A DNA stretch of 64,000 nt, from positions 27,966,545 through 28,030,544 of the forward strand of contig NC_088790.1 in NCBI RefSeq assembly GCF_949628265.1, written 5' to 3'. The stretch comes from Cloeon dipterum (lineage: Eukaryota > Arthropoda > Insecta > Ephemeroptera > Baetidae). The notes beneath the pieces are model-generated. The model made no database searches. It was not told where the DNA came from and saw only the letters and a program-made list of their open reading frames with translations. Positions 56,869 through 64,000 of this stretch are shown piece by piece. The translations under genes were made by a program, and so were the position numbers. Positions within the stretch are counted from its first letter, which is position 1. Each line of letters opens with the position of its first letter.

Positions 56869-59540
56869 GCAGAAGTGCCGAATGGAATAATCATCTGATG
56901 GAAGTAGATAGCGTGCGGTGCACCAGCGATTGCCAAACTGTGACTGAAAAGGAAGAGAACCCCTCGTGACAGCACTTCTTGCAGCTCACCCAACTTGGAC
57001 TTTTGTACTTTGGAAGCTGCATTCGAGTTTGTTAATTTTACGGTGATTCGAATTTTCGGCTCGTTTTGGGCGAATGTGATATTATCTTGTATTTCAATGC
57101 TGTTCTGTTCTATTCATACCCCCTCTCGGCACTCAAAAGTTGCCCCGGGGAGCATTATTTTTGCTTTTCAATTAGACGATTTGCAACAAAATCAAAGCTA
57201 AGATGGAACGATTGAATCTCGAATGAAAGATGAATTTGCAAACATCCCCCTTGCGCTTTTGGTAATGCTTTTCCTTAAAAATTTCTGCATTTATTTTACA
57301 AACCCTCAACGTCGTTTTCTTCCCCCGATTATGCGTAACGCGATCTTAAGCGATATGTATGTATAGGAATGATTGGTGGTATTTTTACTACAGTAAGTTT
57401 TTACTAGAATGGATATGGATCTTGTCACGGATCCTATTAACTGGTCGTCCACGAAAATAAGTATTGATTTAACACAAATCCCGACATTCCGCTACTGTCT
57501 GAGTATTTTTGCTATTTGATTTCATCCCTTAATAATACTCCAGCTGCCTTCTCAGTTCAAGCAAGATATCAACTATGTCTACAACGTCATGGTTCTCAGA
57601 AATTTAAAAATGATTTATTATAATTATGTATATGAATTTGCAATTATTATCGAGTGAAAGGACAAAAATGTACTAGTGAATTTTCTAAGTAATCGCAATA
57701 TAAAAAGTGAACATGAACTTAATGTGGTGTGAGTCTCTACTACTACAAAATAAATGAATAATATACGATTATACACGATTGATATTTTATTGGTAGAAAA
57801 CCTCTATTAAAAAAACGACTAGCACGCATCAATATTGAGCATGTAAATACATTTAATTTTAATTATTTTCTGGGCAAACTTCCACAGATGCGTGCATATT
57901 TCTATATTCCGTAAAAAGAGAAAATACGAGCGTAAATTTAAAGATCAATATAATTGATTTACTATTTGCCCTAAATTATAGTTTTTTATTCAAATTTTCG
58001 TTTCCTCTCTGCCAACTGATAATTGTAAGAGGGTCTACACCTATCATAATTATACAAAATATGTCACTTAATTTAGTTAAAGAGGCATCGCAGCTAAATT
58101 TATGCAACAATACATTAAAAATAAATTACGAAACACAATGCAAGTGAATTTTTTATTTTTTTAAAGTGAAATTTAAGTTATAAATAAAACTTAATAATGT
58201 TTTAGCAGGGCAACTTTTCGTCTACGTCTACAGTGCCATTTTTTAAACATGAAACTATTTTAAATTTGTGTGTTTAAGTTTAGTTAATTATTCCTCGAGC
58301 CATTTGCTGTTTTATTAGAAGCCGTTAAAATGTTTAAAATATTAAAACTCTTGAAATATTTCAAGCGCAAAAATTCCCATTTTCTACATTTTCCTGATTT
58401 TTCCCGTTAAAGAGCACTTTATTTAACATCACGGTTACGTGGTCTTTTACAATATTATGTCGTGCGTGTCATCTGGTTTGTCAGAGTGGGCCGGTCCAGT
58501 TTCACAGTGACTCAAACGAGAGCAAAATTTTCCGCGAATATGACCCGTTCATTAGATTTATTGCTCGTTTGTCCTCTACCGCTTGACCGTTTCTGCTTTG
58601 AAACCGAAAAACCTATTTCCTGTAAAAACTGCTGCGCACATCTTTCTCGCTCGCTCGCCTTCATGGAATAGATTTTATCATTTTGCTCTTTTTACTCGGG
58701 GCGGCCGCCAAAAATCATTTTCGTTCGAAATATGACATTTTCTCACACGTATTTCAAAATATTGGCACACCGCAAACAAACCACAGAGTTGATGTTTGAC
58801 TTTTTAGCAAACCTTCTGTCCTGTACTTAAATATATACAAATATTTTGGGGTTGCAGTCTTTAGAGCCGAAGGGATGTGGTTTGCTGTGGAAAGTGCAGG
58901 AAATATGAACTCACGGAAATTTTCTTCCTTTCTTTCGAATTTATAACCAAACTTACCTTTTAACCATAGGTTCAGCGCGCAATGCAATTTCGAATCATGG
59001 ATGTTTTCATTGATGTTCCCTGGCCCGAAGAAATTATGGACATTTTCACCGTCAGTACAGATTTTCAAAGAAGTCAGCGCGATTTGCATTCTGCTTTAGC
59101 TGTGGTTGAATTGCATTGAAGAGGAGGAGGTTTTACGAATTAATAAACTGACGTCCAAAGGAAAAAGAAGCTGCCCAGAGACTCGCTTTTGACTCCCGCA
59201 ACAATATTTGTGTCTATTTGATTCAACGAAATAAATAAATAACTATTAGTTTTTTTTTGTAATTTTAAGAAACTATGGGGACTGCCTGTCGGCGCACGCA
59301 ACCTGTACGACAGGTCACTTTTGCTCCCCACTCGCCGCTGCAGCGGCTATCGTATTCACAAACCCTGCAGCAGCCGATGCGACATGAGTGTTTAAGCTGG
59401 ATAGCAAAGCAATCTCACGCTTGAGGTATTTTATTTCATTAGTGAAGTGTTTTTAACTATGTGCTAAAAATTAGTGTTATCGTGAATTCTTATAAGTCAT
59501 AATGCCCCTTTCCAGCTCTTGCACCACTCGTGTTTGTAAA
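56869..59540. other. Attractin 3'UTR and AT-rich gap
   Basis: A polyadenylation signal AATAAA lies at 57749-57754, a possible end of the Attractin 3'UTR. Beyond that no gene is supported; open frames near 58754-59089 and 59140-59331 (minus) lack any feature of a real protein. Confidence 0.4.
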
Positions 59541-59605
59541 GCTGTTGGCCGAGGGCACATTAAGCGTGTGCTGATATAGAAATTACGATTTGAACCCGTA
59601 TGGGG
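59541..59605 (+). repeat. tRNA-derived SINE head (Ser-like)
   Basis: GGCCGAGGGC resembles the A box of tRNA-Ser (GGCCGAGTGG) and is followed by TTAAGCGTGTGCTGATATAG; the B box reads GATTTGAACCC (59587-59597). The stems are degenerate, so it is not a functional tRNA; it looks like the pol III promoter of a SINE. Confidence 0.6.
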
Positions 59606-59635
59606 TAAGCTGAATAATTTGTTCTTGTTGTAAAA

Positions 59636-59874
59636 TGATTATTTTCATGATACTTTATTCTTAACGTGTGTCTTATTGCATTTTAATATGTTTCAATTAT
59701 TGTAAAATTACTTTGCCTGAAAAATGTGGAATAATTCTAAAACTTTATTGTGTGCATGTTATTTTCCAGTTCAGACTCCACTTCGTTGCTACTTGGCAAA
59801 TAAAAGCACACATATAAGGAATAGTTGAGGTGTTTGACTATCATACGCAGCCCGCTTATTCGAGCACCCACACT
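59636..59874 (+). repeat. Direct repeat, left copy (LTR-like)
   Basis: 239 bp, near-identical to 60189-60414 from TGATTATTTTCATGATAC to CGAGCACCCACACT, apart from a 13-bp difference near 59735. Contains AATAAA in GGCAAATAAAAGC. Confidence 0.8.
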
Positions 59875-60171
59875 GGTGAAATCCCCGACGTGTTTGGAAT
59901 TACCTTAAGGAAGATGCCTGACGTACCTAAAACATTCAAGCCCCCTTTGTACTCACCGGACCACCCAGGGATTTTTTTCATCTTATTGGAGGTGGAGTTT
60001 GAAGTCCACGGCGTCGTGGACGAGAAGGATCAGTACCTCACCCTAGCTTCTGCCATTCCATACGGCCATTTACCTGAGGCCGCGATCGCCCTGATCCGCA
60101 AGCCTCCGGCTGAAACGCCGTACGCTGCCCTGAAGGATGCCATTTTGAAAAATCTGTGCCCTACGGACTAG
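59875..60171 (+). pseudogene. Retrotransposon gag fragment (DUF7041-like)
   Basis: An open frame in phase with the end of the left repeat. PPLYSPDHPGIFFILLEVEF, LIRKPPAETPYAALKDAILK resemble the gag domain common in arthropod Ty3/gypsy elements, usually PPFW..P..WF..VEAQF and LI..PP..NKYEALK. No zinc knuckle, protease or polymerase follows; the frame stops at 60171, so it is an isolated fragment between two direct repeats. Confidence 0.65.
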
Positions 60172-60188
60172 GAGTCCTTGCTTTAAGA

Positions 60189-60414
60189 TGATTATTTTCA
60201 TGATACTTTATTCTTAACGTGTGCCTCATTGCATTTTAATATGTTTCAATTATTGTAAAATTACTTTGCCTGAAAAATGTGGATTTATTGTATGCATGTT
60301 ATTTTCCAGTTCAGACTCCACTTCGTTGCTACTTGGCAAATAAAAGCACACATATAAGGAATAGTTGAGGTGTTTGACTATCATACGCAGCCCGCTTATT
60401 CGAGCACCCACACT
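60189..60414 (+). repeat. Direct repeat, right copy (LTR-like)
   Basis: 226 bp; partner of 59636-59874. No clear polypurine tract precedes it, and no convincing target duplication flanks the pair, so LTR identity is not proven. Confidence 0.75.
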
Positions 60415-61340
60415 AATACATTTTTATTTTGCTCCAAAGAAAAAAATATAAAAAACGCATGGAATTGTAAGAATTTGTTCCGTTGGTGCTTACCAGATAC
60501 AATTTGTAATAACTTTTTGTTAATGACAAATACAAAAAAAATACGATGCATGAACTAAACTTTTAATTTCCAGAGAGGTTCATTTCCTGTTGTATATGAA
60601 GTAGTCGTTAGTTTTAATCAAGACATATAAGAAATATGTAATAAAATATTAATATAAAATTGCGTTCATTCCAAAAATACAAGTGCCCTACACACCATCA
60701 TAGTTTTAGATCTCGCTTTAAAAATTGATGCATTAAGAAATAAAAGTGTTGCTGGAAAATACATCGAATTTTTAATATATATTTCCAACTTTATTGGTTA
60801 ACCTTTAAGCACGAAACGAACTCTATATAAATATTTTTCTGACTCTATAAAGCCCAATAATTATCGCGAGAGTGTGACATGATATAGGATATAGGATGCG
60901 CGCTGAAAACTGCTCGGCGGCACAGTTATCTTTGATTTTGAAGGCGTTGTTTGTGATTCGCAATCTTGATCACAATTACGGAAAATCGAGAATTTGCTAT
61001 TCACGCCCCACAAATTGGATAAAATTTGACGAGTGGAAATAAGGATGATCGGTTTTAAAAAGATTATTGAGGTGGTTTTTATCTCATTTGCAAATGGCAC
61101 GAGGCAAAACTCTCTAGAAATCACACGCAGATTGAAATGATTTCATGTTTTAAAAATTTCAAAACGCTCTACATAGACAGGATCGTTCTGCATACGTGTT
61201 TACTCCATTTTAATAGAAATGACAGCTTTTTAATGACAATAATTGCTGCACGTAAATTAAAGTTGGCATCCATTTCCCATAGTCATGGAGTGATAGGTGT
61301 CAAATTTTCCAAGGATGTGCGAGAATATTCCACGTACTTT
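60415..61340. other. AT-rich gap upstream of secreted-protein gene
   Basis: No gene or repeat recognised. Confidence 0.4.
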
Positions 61341-61345
61341 TCGAC

Positions 61346-61353
61346 TATAAATA
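61346..61353 (+). promoter_or_regulatory. TATA box of the Thr-rich secreted-protein gene
   Basis: TATAAATA lies 70 bases before the chosen ATG at 61423, a good distance for a short 5'UTR. Confidence 0.6.
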
Positions 61354-61422
61354 CTGAGGACCTTTTCCAACATTTATCCTATCAAGTTTTGGACTTGCTG
61401 CGTGCATTTGACATTGTTCATC

Positions 61423-64000
61423 ATGCGTCTGCTCCTCCACTTCAGCGTGTTGACCGTGCTGTGTGCCATTTGCTGCGCTCAGACCAAGCCGCGGGCAATT
61501 GTTACTATTATAACAAAGATACCAATTACGTCGACAACCAAGAAGACAACAACAAGGACGACAACAAGGACGACACAAAAGGCGTTACCGACGATAACAT
61601 CAACAACAAAGAGAACAGAAGGGACAACGCCAGCAACAAAGTCGACACCAAAGGCGTCACCGACGACAACAACAACAAAGAGAACAGAAGGGACAACGCC
61701 AACAACAAAGTCGACAACAAAAACGACCAGCCGGCCAACAAAATCTCCGTGCTGGGAACTACAATATGACCTTGTGAGTATAATAAAAGCACCTTTAGGT
61801 GTAATTTTGTCGGCACTTGTAGTCGCTTAATTCTTTAAAGTGGAATAATACTGGGCAACAATTGAAAATTATTTAAATTGTTGGATGCCTTAAACAATTG
61901 ACCGATAAACAATTTGTTCAGCAATTTGCAACAATGAAAAAATGACCTTCCTACAATAAAAATTCAAATTTTGCCAATTTTCTCCAAAATGTACAGTGCT
62001 TGAACATATTTTCTTGGCATATTCCGATTCCTCTCGTCGAGATCTGTTCAACGGTGTATGCCACTTATTGGGGAAACTCTTGGTTTTGAAATTAAATCGG
62101 ATTTCAAATAAGGAGACAGGCATTACCAATTGAACAGCACAATAACTTTCCAGCCAATTTTCTAAAAAAAAATGCAATGCTTCTTAGGTCAATTTAGGCT
62201 TTAACTGAATCCCAAGGGATGAGTTTATGCATTGGCAACAAGCATTTTCCAGGCTTTTCCAGTATCATTCCTCTTTAAGTCTTTAATTCCGACAAGTAGT
62301 TGTTACTCATATATACCCAAACAATTTGTTTTGAAATGCAAATTGGCCAAAAGGTTGCAATTTCATTCTAATTTTTTATCTCAACATAGATAGAGCAAAT
62401 CGATCATATCGATTAACATTTTAAATGTTGCCTTTCAGTGGGCTGGGTGCCTGAAATGTGCGGCCTGGTGCTCCCATGTTATCCGTTCGCGGTGTTATTC
62501 GCACTCGGAATTCAGCATTCGTGCTGCGCGCCCTTCCCGCTCCGAGAGAACAGGGATAAAAAGAGCATAAAACAATAAATAAATTAAAATTTACTCATGA
62601 GGGGCGTACACATTTCTTTAGTTTTAAAAACTGGATGCTAAATTAAGCTGGTCATAATGATTTTCATCAATTATGCGAGCAGTAAATCCAATTTTTTTTT
62701 ATATTTCAGTTTTTAAAAATCTCAACCAAACTTTTCGCAATATTTTGATTTATTCAGGCTTTTGCAAAGGGCGGACTGCTAGTAATATGTACGATTGTCC
62801 AATGGTTTTCTCCGAAAATAATTAGCTTTAACATATAGGAAACCCTAGTTTTAGTCTTGGGAAATAATATTCGTGTTCAGGTGGAATGATTTGAGGAAAT
62901 TCGCAATCTTTTTGTTGTATAAATTATACTTTAAGTAATTAAATCCTAAATTACATTTTTTTCGAGCGCTCATTTCCAGATGAGGATTTTCAGTCTATTA
63001 ATTTATTTTAAATTTTGATTGAATTCAACTTTGGATCAGTTCCATAAAATCCAGTAACAAAAATGCAACTTGATTCGCTTCTAATTTTGAGTTGTAACAT
63101 TATTGTTTAGGCGCTGGTGAAAAATTCATGCTACGAGCCAACATTAAGTTCAGTCTTTGGTGATAATGGCGACGGCTCCTTCGATGCTGCCTTCAAAGAA
63201 TGCGGCGGAAATGACGAGACGCTCTATTATTTGACTTATTTCAAGTTGAATGAGTTCTATGATCAAAATAACAACTTCAACCTGAACAACACAAATCCAG
63301 GTATAAGGAGTCTATATTTTATACACAACTGATTTAATTTATATTCCACTAACTTGAAAATCTGAAAGACAAAAGGCTGCTGGCCCAGGAGGTAAAATAA
63401 TTCCACCATCGAAATGCGATACATTAATATCCATTTTTTTTCTAATTTGCAGGAAATCTTATTTTGCATCTTTCAAAAACTGGGAATTGTATCAAAAAAA
63501 ATTATTTTTCGAGATCATTTTGATCATTTGGTTAAATTTAGGTTGATTCCAAAAAAACGTTTACTAATGACGATGCAGCAAACTCGAAAGCAATATCTGT
63601 TTCTATAAAGAAATTCCCATACTGGTACTCGATTTGGAACTGCCTTCACAGACTTTGCAACAAACTCGTTTATATCAACGTGGGTTGGAACATTAGAATT
63701 GTCATCTACATTCGCTGCTACATCTGGTACATGTACATGGTATGCTGAGGAATCCATAATTTTTGCTTCAAATTATTTTGATTTAAAAAATTTACAGGAC
63801 TATATCGGTTGGCCGATTTTGAAAAGCAGAGCCATTCCGGAGGGTCTCACTTGGCGTTAGTTGAAGCTTATAATAAAATTAAAATGAAATCCTATTCTAA
63901 AATACTGTCTCCTATTTTCAGAAAATAGCACGGTCTGCAATGAAACCCTGTCAGGGATGTACTCGTGCAATAAAGGGTCCTCCTTCAACCAAGCCTTCCC
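61423..64000 (+). CDS. Secreted Thr-rich protein, 5' part, unknown
   Basis: Three phase-consistent exons: 61423-61773, 63111-63300, and 63922 to beyond the right edge. The ATG begins a signal peptide (MRLLLHFSVLTVLCAICCAQ). Exon 1 continues with a Thr/Lys-rich, mucin-like stretch containing a 22-residue repeat (TTKRTEGTTP.TKST) and ends SPCWELQYDL. Exon 2 reads NSCYEPTLSSVFGDNGDGSF, then KECGGNDETLYYLTYFKLNE; exon 3 begins NSTVCNETLSGMYSCNKGSS. The Cys-rich part has no family I recognise; the layout (signal, Thr-rich spacer, Cys-rich domain) resembles the chimeric CTL-OBP gene at 9.5-13.5 kb, but no CTL or OBP signature is visible in the part present. Confidence 0.75.
61579..61712 (+). repeat. 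66-bp coding minisatellite
   Basis: Two tandem copies of a 66-bp unit in frame (CAACAAAGAGAACAGAAGGG recurs once per unit), giving 22-residue Thr-rich repeats in the secreted protein. Confidence 0.8.
61839..62274 (+). mobile_element. TTAA-target element, copy 7 (complete)
   Basis: 436 bp bounded by TTAA (61835-61838 and 62275-62278), ends AGTGGAATAATACTGG and CCAGTATCATTCCTCT. It lies in intron 1 of the Thr-rich secreted-protein gene. Confidence 0.85.
62279..63110. other. Rest of intron 1 of the Thr-rich gene
   Basis: Mostly AT-rich with a GC-richer patch near 62435-62555; no exon or repeat recognised. Confidence 0.4.
63301..63921. other. Intron 2 of the Thr-rich gene
   Basis: AT-rich intron; two acceptor-like sites (63452, 63797) were tested but the following frames stop or mismatch in phase. 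Confidence 0.5.

Noticed and set aside
59541-59605. Functional tRNA-Ser gene
   Set aside because: A and B boxes are recognisable, but the acceptor and anticodon stems do not pair.
63453-63540. Possible extra exon in the Thr-rich gene
   Set aside because: Good acceptor, but the frame stops after about 22 codons; direct splicing 63300 to 63922 is in phase.
1-64000. CRISPR array, bacterial operon or rRNA
   Set aside because: None seen; intron-rich insect DNA throughout.

Overview
The window is insect nuclear DNA: about 35-40% GC, GT-AG introns, many small exons, and dispersed non-autonomous transposons. I joined exons by hand from splice signals and reading phase; no homology search was possible. 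The order is not determined. Abundant odorant-binding (OBP) and C-type-lectin (CTL) modules would fit a mayfly-like insect, but that is a guess.

Layout. 1-5.5 kb, minus: 5' part of Contactin (CTL domain, six Ig domains, first fibronectin III domains), running off the left edge. 8.2-9.2 kb: decayed CTL and OBP exons. 9.5-13.5 kb, minus: a 24-exon gene whose phases all agree and which encodes an 871-residue secreted protein: signal peptide, Ser/Thr-rich stretch, CTL, CTL, a complete six-cysteine OBP domain, CTL. This chimera is the most unusual thing in the window. 14.1-14.8 kb, minus: a 142-residue four-helix membrane protein. 16.7-37.0 kb, minus: a neuropeptide precursor with a start codon alone at the end of exon 1, a signal-peptide exon 15 kb away, and up to three related peptide copies. 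39.7-42.1 kb, minus: muscle myosin regulatory light chain (Mlc2), also with ATG at the end of exon 1. 48.25-56.87 kb, plus: Attractin/distracted orthologue (20 exons, 1238 residues) without the CTL domain of vertebrate Attractin. 59.5-60.4 kb: a tRNA-derived SINE head and a retrotransposon gag fragment between direct repeats. 61.4 kb to the right edge, plus: start of a secreted Thr-rich protein.

Repeats explain much of the rest: five copies of a hAT-type MITE (ends CAGCGGGG, 8-bp target duplications), two or three other hAT-type elements with CAGGGTT ends, seven copies of a 430-bp TTAA-target element, and four copies of a 140-bp foldback element. The long stretches 18-36 kb, 42-48 kb and 57-59 kb hold no gene I can support; several CpG-rich patches there may be regulatory.
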